Both the position numbers and the translations under genes were made by a program. A stretch of 64,000 nucleotides of DNA from Agromyces intestinalis. Lineage in GTDB: Bacteria > Actinomycetota > Actinomycetes > Actinomycetales > Microbacteriaceae. The first letter of the stretch is position 1, and every line of letters starts with the position of its first letter. Location: assembly GCF_008365295.1 (NCBI RefSeq), contig NZ_CP043505.1, forward strand, positions 806,001 to 870,000, given 5' to 3'. Below the pieces are notes generated by a model. It did not search any database. It worked only from the letters and a program-made list of their open reading frames with translations, and was not told the DNA's origin. Shown piece after piece: positions 36,781 to 44,492 of the stretch.

Positions 36781-37242
36781 ATGCCGCGCCGATTCCGCTT
36801 CACCCCCGTCGGATGGCGCGTGCTGCTGCTCCCCTACCTGGTCGCGCTGGCGCTCATCGTGTTTCTGCCCGCGCGCGAAGCCGGCCGTGTGACGGGCATC
36901 GTCGGCTGGGCGGCCGATGTGCTCGCAAGCGTGGGCGTGCCGCGCGAACCGGCCGCGACGGCGCTCGAGTTCGGCGCGAACATCGTGCTGTTCGTGCCGT
37001 TCGGGGCGCTGCTCGCGCTGGCGTGGCCGCGACTCGGCGCGTGGTCGACGATCGGCATCGGCGCCGCGCTCTCGGTGGTGATCGAACTGGTGCAGCTCGG
37101 CATCCCGTCGCGAGTGAGCGCGGTGTCAGACGTGGTGGCGAACACGACCGGTACCGCGATCGGCGTGCTGCTCGTCACGCTGTGGGTGCAGCGTCGCCAG
37201 TCGGCCGCTCCGCCCGACCCCGCCCGCTCGCCAGCCGCATGA
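36781..37242 (+). CDS. VanZ-like membrane protein
   Basis: A 153-residue protein with four predicted helices and the VanZ marks NIVLFVPFGALLALAWP, SVVIELVQLGIPSR and DVVANTTGTAIGVLL. Function unknown; homologues appear near teicoplanin resistance and cell-envelope genes. Its 3' end overlaps the convergent next gene by 68 bp, so the two mRNAs would be complementary there. Confidence 0.82.
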   Translation: MPRRFRFTPVGWRVLLLPYLVALALIVFLPAREAGRVTGIVGWAADVLASVGVPREPAATALEFGANIVLFVPFGALLALAWPRLGAWSTIGIGAALSVVIELVQLGIPSRVSAVSDVVANTTGTAIGVLLVTLWVQRRQSAAPPDPARSPAA

Positions 37243-38347
37243 GCTGCTCGAGCGGCCCGCGCCCGACGAACCGCCGCCACAGCCACGCGAACGCCATCGA
37301 CCCGACGACCAGGCCGATGAGCAGCGGCCACGAGTCATCCGATCGGAAGCCCCGGTCATCGACGTAGACCGACGCGGCGATGACGAAGAGGTGCGCGGTG
37401 TAGATCGTGAGCGGCATCGCACCCATCGCCGTGACGGGTGAACAGACGGCGCGCACGACGCCGGCCACGCGCGGCGCCACGAGTGTGGTGAGTGCGACGG
37501 CGACCGCCACTACGACGGCGCAGATGCCGACGTTGCCGACCGCTTGCAGCGACTCCCCCACCGCGGCCTGCAGGTACGCTTCGTCGAGGGTCGCGACATC
37601 CGCCATGCCCGCGACCGACTGGCGCAGCAGCGCGACGCCAGGCGCGAGCAAGACCGCACAGGCCGAGGCCCCGACGAGCCCCGACCACAGCACGACCCGT
37701 GGCCGGGTGACGCCGAAGCGCGCGATCGCCAGGCCGATCAGCATCACCGGCACCCACTCGATCACCGGGTATGCGCCGGAGAACACCCAGTCGACGGGGA
37801 TCTGCCAGCCGGTGAGGCGCGCGTCGACGATCCACTGCGCGCGGCTGACGAGCACGGCCACGCCGGGCGCGATGGTCACTCCCGCGATGCCGACCCCGAG
37901 CGCGACCCCGCGCGGAACGAAGATCAGCGGCAGCAACAGCAGGAATGCGAGACCGTAGACGTCGAGGATGACGAACACGAGCGGCGCGACGAACCAGGTG
38001 ATCGCCAGGCCCATCGCGATGAGGATGACCGCGCGGATCGCGATCTGACGGCGCAGCTCGGCACGCGCCGGGCCGCCGAAGCGGCCGGGCGCGGCTGGGA
38101 TCGGATGCCTCGCCCCGCTCATGAGCCCGAGCCCGATGCCGGCGGTGAGCGCGAACAGCAGCCGAGGGCGCTCGTCGGCGACGCCGATGAGCGCCATCCA
38201 CGGCTCGGTCGTCACGACCGGTGCGACGTGCGCCACGAACATGCCGATGAGCGCGAGCCCGCGCGCGAGGTCGACGCCGTCGACACGGCGAGCGGATGCC
38301 TCGGGCGTGCGCCGACCGGACACTTCGCCCACGCGCCCGACGCTCAC
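37175..38347 (-). CDS. Multi-pass membrane protein, acyltransferase-like (DUF1624/DUF418 type)
   Basis: A 390-residue protein with about ten hydrophobic helices. It opens RVDGVDLARGLALIGMFVAHV, the signature of heparan-alpha-glucosaminide N-acetyltransferase-like and DUF418 proteins. Near the C-terminus are AMGAMPLTIYTAHL and WPLLIGLVVGSMAFAWLWRR. Relatives are thought to move acyl groups to extracellular sugars, which is unproven. The GTG at 38347 lies 8 bp after the stress-protein stop, making a two-gene operon. Confidence 0.75.
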   Translation of the reverse strand: MSVGRVGEVSGRRTPEASARRVDGVDLARGLALIGMFVAHVAPVVTTEPWMALIGVADERPRLLFALTAGIGLGLMSGARHPIPAAPGRFGGPARAELRRQIAIRAVILIAMGLAITWFVAPLVFVILDVYGLAFLLLLPLIFVPRGVALGVGIAGVTIAPGVAVLVSRAQWIVDARLTGWQIPVDWVFSGAYPVIEWVPVMLIGLAIARFGVTRPRVVLWSGLVGASACAVLLAPGVALLRQSVAGMADVATLDEAYLQAAVGESLQAVGNVGICAVVVAVAVALTTLVAPRVAGVVRAVCSPVTAMGAMPLTIYTAHLFVIAASVYVDDRGFRSDDSWPLLIGLVVGSMAFAWLWRRFVGRGPLEQLMRLASGRGRAERPTGDAAPTA

Positions 38348-38352
38348 GCGGG

Positions 38353-39204
38353 TCAGCGCACCACGATGGTGGGGCCTTCGAGGTGCGCGAGCACGCCGTG
38401 GCTCACCGACCCGAGCAGGAACCGCGCGAGCGCGCCCCGGCCGTGACTGCCCACGACCAGCAGCGACGCGTTCGCGGCCTCGTCGACGAGGGCGGCGACC
38501 GGATCCCCTGCGACCACGCGTCGCTCGATCTCGAGGCCCGGATGGGCGGCGACCGTCGCGGCGAGCGAGTCGTCGAGCACTTCTTCGGCCGCGCTGCCGA
38601 GCGCGTCGGCACCCACCATCGCGACCCCGTAGCCGTACTCGCCGCCGACCATGACGGCGATGTCCCACGCGTGCACCGCGATGAGGGGCTCGCCGATGCG
38701 CTCGGCCTCGGCGGCGGCGAACACCAGGGCCCGATCGGACACCTCGGAACCGTCGACGCCCACGACCACACCGCGCCGAGCGGCAGTGTCGATGTCGGGG
38801 ATGACGGCGACGGGCACACTGCTCGACGCGGCGATGCGCAGGCTGTTCACCCCGCGACGGCTGGGCCGCTTGCCGCCGTGCCAGTCGCTGCCGACGACGA
38901 GCAGGTCGCTGCCGCGCGTGAGGCGCTCGAAGACCTCGGCCGGGTTGCCCTGTTCGAGGTCGGTTACGACCTCGAGGCCGGGCGACTGGGTCTCGGCCGT
39001 CGTGCGCGCTGATGCCAGGCAGTCGCGCGCCCGCGACTGGGCCGCCAGCAGCAGCTCGGCATCACCGGTCGCCTCGATCGCCGAATCGACCACGTGCACG
39101 AGCCGCAGCCGATGCCCCTGACCCGCGGCCCGTTCGGCCGCCCATCGCACCGCCCGATCGGTCGCGGGCCCGGCCGTGCTCACACCCACCGCGATCTCGC
39201 CCAT
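38353..39204 (-). CDS. Universal stress protein with two UspA domains
   Basis: A 283-residue tandem UspA protein. Domain 1 (1-135) has EIAVGVSTAGPATDRAVRWA and LLVVGSDWHGGKRPSRRG; domain 2 has GVVVGVDGSEVSDRALVFAA and LLVVGSHGRGALARFLLGSVSHGVL, a Gx2Gx9GS nucleotide-binding motif. The second domain should bind ATP; in the first, the motif is less regular. GGGAGG precedes the ATG. Actinobacterial relatives respond to hypoxia and stationary phase. Confidence 0.9.
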   Translation of the reverse strand: MGEIAVGVSTAGPATDRAVRWAAERAAGQGHRLRLVHVVDSAIEATGDAELLLAAQSRARDCLASARTTAETQSPGLEVVTDLEQGNPAEVFERLTRGSDLLVVGSDWHGGKRPSRRGVNSLRIAASSSVPVAVIPDIDTAARRGVVVGVDGSEVSDRALVFAAAEAERIGEPLIAVHAWDIAVMVGGEYGYGVAMVGADALGSAAEEVLDDSLAATVAAHPGLEIERRVVAGDPVAALVDEAANASLLVVGSHGRGALARFLLGSVSHGVLAHLEGPTIVVR

Positions 39205-39386
39205 GGAGCCTCCCGTCGTCACCCCCATCTTCGCCATCGGGAGCGGGTTTCGGAAGGAGCAGCGAGCGGATGTCTCGAACGGATGGGTGGGTCGGCGGCG
39301 GCGCGGGCGACCGACCGGGCGGTCACGCACACAGACTGCTCAGCCGGCTCGCTCCGCGCGGAGCAAGTCGGCCGGACGGGCAGCCC

Positions 39387-39896
39387 TCAGGAATCGTTGC
39401 GGGACCGACGCACCGTGGTCAGCACCACGATGAGTGCCGCGCCGAGGATCAGCGCACCACCGCCGATCCAGAGCCAGAGCACGGGCAGGTCGAAGCCGGT
39501 ACCCGACAGACTGCCCGAGGCGCGGGCTGGCGTATCCGCCGGCACGACCGTGAGCGTGCCCGTGGCCACGTACTGCCCGGCCGTCGCGGTGATCGTGTAC
39601 GTGCCGGGGGTGTTCGACGACACCTGGTACGACACCGTGCCCGTGGCATCCGTCGGACGCGAAGCCGTGGAAGCCTTCAGCACCGCGAGCGTGACGGCAT
39701 CGGGTGCGGTGGCGGTGCTCGGCGAACTCGGCGCGAGACCGGTGAAGGTCATCGTGCCGACCTGGCCGACCGTCAACGTGACGTTGGTTCCTTGACCGAC
39801 ATAGCCGGTGCCGCCCTCTTGTGCGGTGGCGGTCGCCGGAGCAGCGAGCAACACCGCTGCTGCGACCGCGACGGTCGCGAAGATCTTTCGAATCAT
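39387..39896 (-). CDS. Probable sortase-anchored surface protein
   Basis: A 169-residue protein. The signal peptide (IRKIFATVAVAAAVLLAAPATATAQ) is followed by beta-strand-rich repeats: VTLTVGQVGTMTFTGLAP and a second Ig/bacterial-type domain GTVSYQVSSNTPGTYTITA. At the C-terminus LSGTGFDLP, a hydrophobic helix (VLWLWIGGGALILGAALIVVL) and RRSRNDS form a sorting signal with LSGTG in the LPXTG position. A GGGGG stretch lies upstream of the ATG. No sortase is in the window. It is the last gene before the polysaccharide island. Confidence 0.7.
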   Translation of the reverse strand: MIRKIFATVAVAAAVLLAAPATATAQEGGTGYVGQGTNVTLTVGQVGTMTFTGLAPSSPSTATAPDAVTLAVLKASTASRPTDATGTVSYQVSSNTPGTYTITATAGQYVATGTLTVVPADTPARASGSLSGTGFDLPVLWLWIGGGALILGAALIVVLTTVRRSRNDS

Positions 39897-40008
39897 GTAC
39901 CGAACCCCCGTTGTGGTAACAGATCGACGTTGACACCCTCCCCGAAAGGGGCACAACAGGGCCCACGATACGGCAGTGACGGTGAGAGCGCGACCCCCCG
40001 CGGCCCAG

Positions 40009-41976
40009 TCAGCGCAGGGCCGCCCACTCAGCCGTGTCGCAGGAGAGTGAGGCGCCCGTCGGTTCGAGCGGCACCATCAGGGGTGTCGCCTCGATGATCG
40101 GGGTCTTCATTCCCGACTCTCCGCCGAGGAATCCGAACGTGTAGGCAGCGCTCTCACCCGGGGCGAGCGTTGACACCACCTTGCTCAGCGTGTAGCCGGA
40201 ATCGGAGGTCGGGTGGTACCCCGTGGGCTCTCCGTTCAGTTTCACGCCGAGGTTGTACGTGCCGAGCTCGCTGTAGACGTGCACCGTCGTCGTGATCGAG
40301 CCGGGCGGCGTTCCGTAGTCACCGCCGCCCGTAACGTATCTCGGCAGGCTCGTCGCCGCATCGGCCGGCGCGGTGTTCGTCACGGTCACGTGGATCTCGT
40401 ACAGCGGCAGGCCATCATTACGGCAGGTTACGGTTCCCGACTCGATGGCCACCTGCAGGAACCGGTCCATCTTCGAGCCGGTGGCGTCGTTGAAGTACAC
40501 GCCGAATGCCTGCTCCTCAGGGTCGCCCTCGGGCAGAGCCCCATCGAGGGTGGTGCCGTGCAGCACCGCCTGCTCGGTGACGTCGGCATTCCAGATCAAG
40601 ATGCGGCGCTCGGCCCCCGCCTGGGCGAAGGCGTCGATGAGGGCGCGCGGGTCGGCGCCGCCGGCGGCGAGCGCGTCGAAGGCGGCGGAGGCGACCTCGG
40701 CGAAGATGGCGTCCTGCTGTGAGACCTCGTACCTCAGGTAGACGTCTTGCAAGAGGAACGTCACCGCGTTGTCGGCGGTCACGATGTCGCCGGTCGAGAG
40801 GGTCAGCGGCCCGGTCGCGCGCAGCAGGTAGCTCAGCATCACCGGGTCGACCGCGACGACCGTCTGCACCTCCTGCCCGAACCGTTGACGCCACATCTCG
40901 CGGGCGACGGTGGCAGCGAGCGGGAACTGCGGGGTGAACGTCGCATCCTGGATGTACCGCGCGGTGTTGTCGCCCCAGAGCGCGCGAGTCTCGACCGGCA
41001 ACTGGACGACCGGCGGGTCGAACCGCGGGAAGTCGCTCGAGCTCGCCTGCTGCACGAGCCCGATGCCGCCGCCGTCGGCGTGCACGAGCGCGAGCGCACC
41101 CGGGATGCCGCCGAGCGAGCGCAGTTCGGCGTTGTTCTGGAACAGCAGCAGGATGTCTCGGGGCCCCGCCGCGCCGAGCATCGGCGGCAGCAGGGTGGTG
41201 GCGCGGTCGAGCCCACCGACCACGTCACGCGCCTGCCCGATGAGTTCGACGTACTCATCGCGGGCGTCGGCGAGCGGGCCGATGACGTCGGCCGCGGCCA
41301 CCCGGGGTGACTCGACCATCGCCGCGGCGGTGTCCATCGCCACGCGTGCCTGGTGCGCCGGCTCCTGCAGGTCGACGATCGGCTGCAGGTCGATGCGATT
41401 GCCCGCAGGCGCGAACCGCGCCAGATCCATGCCCTCGGCGGCCGCGGCCAGCGGCAGCACGGCGCCCGACGCCGCACGATCGACCGACGCCGAGATCGAC
41501 CGCAGCACCTCGAGATTGGGCCCGAGCCCGGGAATCGCCTCGTACACGCGCCAGATCAGGTCGCCCGTGAGCGCTGCCGCGGATGCCGCGTGGTCGGCGA
41601 GGTCCCGTGCGGTCTTCGATGCCGCGGCCGCGTCGCCGTCGAGGATCTGCTCTTGCGCCAGCCGGGCGAGCGGCACCGCCGCCTCGAGCTCGTTCTTGGC
41701 GAGCAGCGCACGAATGCCGACCCAGGCCACCGAGAACACGACGAGGGCAGCGAGCCCGACCAGCGACCAGGTGATGATGCGGCGGGTGCGCTTGCGGCGG
41801 CGCGCGGTGCGCGAGCGGTGGTGGTGGCCTGAGCCGTGTGAGCGCGAGGACCCGTGGGAGCGGCCGGAACCGGAGTGCGATCCCGCGCTGGAACCGCGCA
41901 CCGCATCAGGTCGGGCCGGTACCCCATCCCCATGGGTCCCACCCGACGACTCCGAACCCCCGGAAGACGGCGTCAC
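40009..41976 (-). CDS. DUF4012 membrane-anchored protein of the polysaccharide island
   Basis: A 655-residue protein: a Ser/Gly/His-rich cytoplasmic tail ending in basic residues (RTARRRKRTRR), one membrane helix (ITWSLVGLAALVVFSVAW) and a large extracellular DUF4012 region containing NNAELRSLGGIPGALALV and GDIVTADNAVTFLLQDVYLRY. DUF4012 proteins occur in surface polysaccharide clusters and are of unknown function. A leaderless GTG start at 41976 is preferred because a -10 box ends 7 nt upstream; a TTG at 41994 would add six residues. A truncated second copy lies at 44134-44435. Confidence 0.85.
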   Translation of the reverse strand: MTPSSGGSESSGGTHGDGVPARPDAVRGSSAGSHSGSGRSHGSSRSHGSGHHHRSRTARRRKRTRRIITWSLVGLAALVVFSVAWVGIRALLAKNELEAAVPLARLAQEQILDGDAAAASKTARDLADHAASAAALTGDLIWRVYEAIPGLGPNLEVLRSISASVDRAASGAVLPLAAAAEGMDLARFAPAGNRIDLQPIVDLQEPAHQARVAMDTAAAMVESPRVAAADVIGPLADARDEYVELIGQARDVVGGLDRATTLLPPMLGAAGPRDILLLFQNNAELRSLGGIPGALALVHADGGGIGLVQQASSSDFPRFDPPVVQLPVETRALWGDNTARYIQDATFTPQFPLAATVAREMWRQRFGQEVQTVVAVDPVMLSYLLRATGPLTLSTGDIVTADNAVTFLLQDVYLRYEVSQQDAIFAEVASAAFDALAAGGADPRALIDAFAQAGAERRILIWNADVTEQAVLHGTTLDGALPEGDPEEQAFGVYFNDATGSKMDRFLQVAIESGTVTCRNDGLPLYEIHVTVTNTAPADAATSLPRYVTGGGDYGTPPGSITTTVHVYSELGTYNLGVKLNGEPTGYHPTSDSGYTLSKVVSTLAPGESAAYTFGFLGGESGMKTPIIEATPLMVPLEPTGASLSCDTAEWAALR

Positions 41977-41983
41977 GATGGGT

Positions 41984-41989
41984 AGCGTA
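41984..41989 (-). promoter_or_regulatory. Putative -10 box (TACGCT) of the DUF4012 gene
   Basis: GGTTACGCTACCCATC precedes the GTG at 41976, with TACGCT ending 7 nt before it. Nearly the same block precedes the truncated DUF4012 copy (44417-44431) and lies upstream of glf (47951-47966). Confidence 0.45.
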
Positions 41990-42012
41990 ACCAATCAATC
42001 CGTCGAACCGGC

Positions 42013-42072
42013 CTGAGAACCTCAGGCGAGCCGGTTGTTCCACATCGACAGCGCCGAACCGATGGCCATGTG
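42013..42072 (-). pseudogene. Copy of the 3' end of glf
   Basis: About 60 bp encode [15 protein letters not shown] and a stop, matching the last residues of the intact glf at 46751 ([15 protein letters not shown]) with several silent changes. Similarity stops at the CCATGTG junction. It lies only 27 bp upstream of the DUF4012 gene, so a glf copy once sat directly before it. Confidence 0.8.
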
Positions 42073-42294
42073 GCGATCTGCAACATCGAGGACAAGCGCG
42101 CCCGCGACCGTGCGAAGGAGAAGGGCCTGCCCCGCGGCAGCAAGCGCAAAGCCGCCGGCCGGCTCGTCGAAGGGCAGATCACCACGAACTGGAAGCAAGC
42201 CCTCGCCCAACTCGCCCTGGCCTACCCCGAACGCATCAAGCCCTACCTGTAAACCCCAGACCCAGACCCCTTACACAGACAACTTGACAGGCTC
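42073..42294 (+). mobile_element. 3' fragment of an unassigned insertion sequence with transposase C-terminus
   Basis: A plus-strand frame ends in RLVEGQITTNWKQ, then ALAQLALAYPERIKPYL and a stop at 42252. After 30 bp comes a terminal sequence whose reverse strand reads GAGCCTGTCAAGTTGTCTGT. The end is inserted in an IS3-type orfB. The pattern suits the 3' end of a transposase followed by a terminal repeat (IS256-like in style), but the family is not certain. The 5' part is lost. Confidence 0.5.
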
Positions 42295-42766
42295 CCGGTA
42301 TGCGGAGCGTGAGAGCCCGGCCAGGCGGCACGCCATCCGTTCGCTCACCCGCAGTGTCCTGATCAGGTGAGCGACGGCGGCGCGGCGCCTGCCCGGGCCT
42401 AGAAGTTTCCCTCAGCCAACTCCTTGAGCGCGGCCTTCTCCAGCTCCGCCTCCGCGAGCAGCCGCTTCAGCGTCGCGTTCTGCTTCTCAAGCTCCTTCAG
42501 ACGCTTCGCGTCGTCGGCCTTCAGACCGCCGTACTGGTTACGCCACCGGTAGTACGTCTGCTCGGAGATCCCGAGCTCCCGGCACACCGCCGCGACATCC
42601 GCGCCGTCGGCGAGCATCCGGTCGGCCTGACCGAGCTTGCGAACGACCTGCTCCGGGGTATGACGCTTCCTGCTGTTCGACATGATCTGACCAGTCTCCC
42701 TGCCCGCAACCACGGGCAACAGGACGACTCTCAGAACCACCGGACCTACGAAAAGGGGTCAGCCCA
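42295..42766 (-). mobile_element. Truncated IS3-family element
   Basis: This is the same element as the intact copy at 48072-49318, in reverse orientation. It runs from the terminal repeat TGGGCTGACCCCTTTTCGTA (at 42766) through orfA and the first 18 or so codons of orfB, where the other IS end cuts it off at CCGG. It is nearly identical to the intact copy over the shared part, so it is not ancient. Confidence 0.85.
42399..42683 (-). CDS. IS3-family transposase OrfA (in truncated element)
   Basis: A 94-residue helix-turn-helix protein, identical in translation to the OrfA at 48155-48439 ([20 protein letters not shown]; a leucine-zipper-like tail rich in [15 protein letters not shown]). The partner orfB is interrupted, so this copy cannot make the full transposase, though OrfA alone might inhibit the other copy. 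Confidence 0.85.
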   Translation of the reverse strand: MSNSRKRHTPEQVVRKLGQADRMLADGADVAAVCRELGISEQTYYRWRNQYGGLKADDAKRLKELEKQNATLKRLLAEAELEKAALKELAEGNF

Positions 42767-43047
42767 CGCCAGCCAGATCCATCGCTAATCTGACACACCC
42801 GAACTGGGACGTGATCATCCGCCTCGTCGGCGCCGACCTCGCCGGACAGATCAACGAATGGCCGAAGGCCGCCACAACTGCCTCGGACTCGACACTCTCC
42901 CCAAGAGCCGACTCACCCTCCTGCCCGGCACCAGGAACGAGATGATCGACTAGCACGCCTTCGAACTCACCGCCTGGACACAGGCAAATCGAACAACACC
43001 GCGCTGCACCACTACCCGGGACTGGACCGCCGCCTTAGTATCAGGCC
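42767..43047 (+). pseudogene. Decayed coding fragment
   Basis: A frame reads LTHPNWDVIIRLVGADLAG then QINEWPK and loses sense. After a one-base shift, HNCLGLDTLPKSRLTLLPG continues to a stop. The two pieces look like one ancestral protein broken by a frameshift. I do not recognise it; its place next to IS ends suggests a mobile-element passenger. The rest of the gap is featureless. Confidence 0.4.
43036..43041 (+). promoter_or_regulatory. Putative -10 box for a leaderless transcript
   Basis: TAGTAT ends 6 nt before the GTG at 43048, with no ribosome binding site. Confidence 0.35.
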
Positions 43048-43845
43048 GTGCGAGCCTTCGACCACCTCTTGCTCACCCGGTTCAATGTTCACGCAGAGAA
43101 GTGGGCAGAGATCTCGCCGAGCGACAGTTGGCTGCACCATCGACTCGATATCTTCTCGCGCTACTGTGTCCCATCGATCGCTCAACAGAGTGCACGAGGC
43201 TTCGACTGGATACTACTCATCGACTCGGGGTCACCTCCGTGGTTCGTGGAGCAACTCGGGATGATCTCGAATCGAGCCGGGGTGACAGTTCACATCGAGC
43301 GCATCGAGGGATACATCGGCGAGGCGAACTTGGCGGCCGCGGTTACCCCACACATCACATCCGAGTGGGTCATCACTACTCGGATCGACAATGACGACAT
43401 TGTCGCTACCGATTTCATTGCGACCATTCAAGACGCCTTCGAGGCACGCCAGCATGTCATCATCGATTTGCCGGATGGCGCAGTGTTCCGAGCGGGCGCG
43501 TTCTACCTGCGTCGATACTCCATGAACCCGTTCAGCAGCTATATCGAACGCTCACCTGGCGCCGTCACAGTCCTGCGTGACAATCATCTCAAGCTGGGGC
43601 GCCACGGGGACGTTCGTTCGATCCGAACAACACACCCGGTTTGGGTAACGCACGTCCACGGCGAGAATGTGTTCAATCGTGTTCGAGGTTGGCGCGTGGA
43701 TCCCACTCCCTATAGGCGATGGTTCCCGACGCTCGATCTGCCACATGCGAACTCCGCATCAGTCTTCGGATCGCGGATGGCCTTCGCCGTCGTGGAGGCA
43801 GCGCGACGAGGTAAGCGAGTGATTCGAAGGCTCCTTTCCGAATGA
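43048..43845 (+). CDS. Glycosyltransferase, rhamnosyltransferase-like
   Basis: A 265-residue protein. It opens FDHLLLTRFNVHAEKWAEISPSDSWL, followed by DWILLIDSGSPPWF and EWVITTRIDNDDIVATDFI, where RIDNDD is the nucleotide-sugar/metal (DxD-type) site. This fits the putative rhamnosyltransferase family often found in capsule loci. GC content is visibly lower than in flanking housekeeping genes and codon use is less biased. The GTG start appears leaderless. Donor and acceptor are unknown. Confidence 0.7.
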   Translation: MRAFDHLLLTRFNVHAEKWAEISPSDSWLHHRLDIFSRYCVPSIAQQSARGFDWILLIDSGSPPWFVEQLGMISNRAGVTVHIERIEGYIGEANLAAAVTPHITSEWVITTRIDNDDIVATDFIATIQDAFEARQHVIIDLPDGAVFRAGAFYLRRYSMNPFSSYIERSPGAVTVLRDNHLKLGRHGDVRSIRTTHPVWVTHVHGENVFNRVRGWRVDPTPYRRWFPTLDLPHANSASVFGSRMAFAVVEAARRGKRVIRRLLSE

Positions 43846-44133
43846 GCCTGCGTGTCCAGGGCGATTCACTTCGTTCATGCAGGTTCATCAAGATGACGTG
43901 ATCATCTCGGGCCGGTGAAGGTTCTCGGCCCGAGCCTGATGTGGATTGGCTCTTGCCAGCATTCTGGCCACCGGCCTCTTCTTCGATGATCAGGTTGACT
44001 TCCCCGGCTCAGCCGCCATGCCCCGGCGCTGGGCACGGCGTATGTGATCCTTGGCGGCACGGGAGACAAAACCCGCTGAGGACGTTCTCGGTTCCACCGA
44101 TGCAGTTCGTCAGCTCTATCTCATACTTCGGCT
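43846..44133. other. Non-coding stretch without recognisable feature
   Basis: About 290 bp of reduced GC. There are no convincing open frames, tRNAs or repeats; it is probably decayed DNA joining the glycosyltransferase to the DUF4012 remnant. Confidence 0.5.
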
Positions 44134-44435
44134 CTACTTCGTAACTGGTGGTTGCCCACCATTGCCCGGCATGTCGTCGGACTGCGGCACCCGCTCGCCG
44201 GCAGGTAGCTCAGCTTGGCGGGGTCGACGGCAGCGACGATCTGCACCTCTTGCCCGAAGCGCTGGCACAGCATCTCGCACCGGACGGTGGCCGCGAGCCG
44301 GAACTGCGGCGGAACGTCGCATCTTGGATGTACCGGGTCGTGCTGTCGCCCCGAGGTCGGGCCGGCACCGCATCCCGATGGGCCCGACGACTCCGAACCC
44401 CCCGAAGACGGCGTCACGATCGGCAGCGTAACCAA
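44134..44435 (-). pseudogene. Truncated DUF4012 gene
   Basis: From the start region (VTLPIVTPSSGGSESS, the same as the intact gene) the sequence jumps after about 60 bp to an internal segment: FRLAATVRCEMLCQRFGQEV and AAVDPAKLSYL match FPLAATVAREMWRQRFGQEV and AVDPVMLSYL of the intact protein at about 360-400. About 0.9 kb between them is deleted, and everything downstream is lost. The upstream promoter block (CAGCGTAACCAATCA) is kept. Confidence 0.85.
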
Positions 44436-44492
44436 TCAGCCCAATCCTCTCGACGCGAGGCTTAAGCCTCGCGGCAGATTGGCCAGCGCCGA

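Noticed and set aside
42070..42252. An independent small gene of 60 codons
   Set aside because: It begins inside the glf remnant and ends before an IS terminal repeat, so it is better read as the broken 3' end of a transposase gene.
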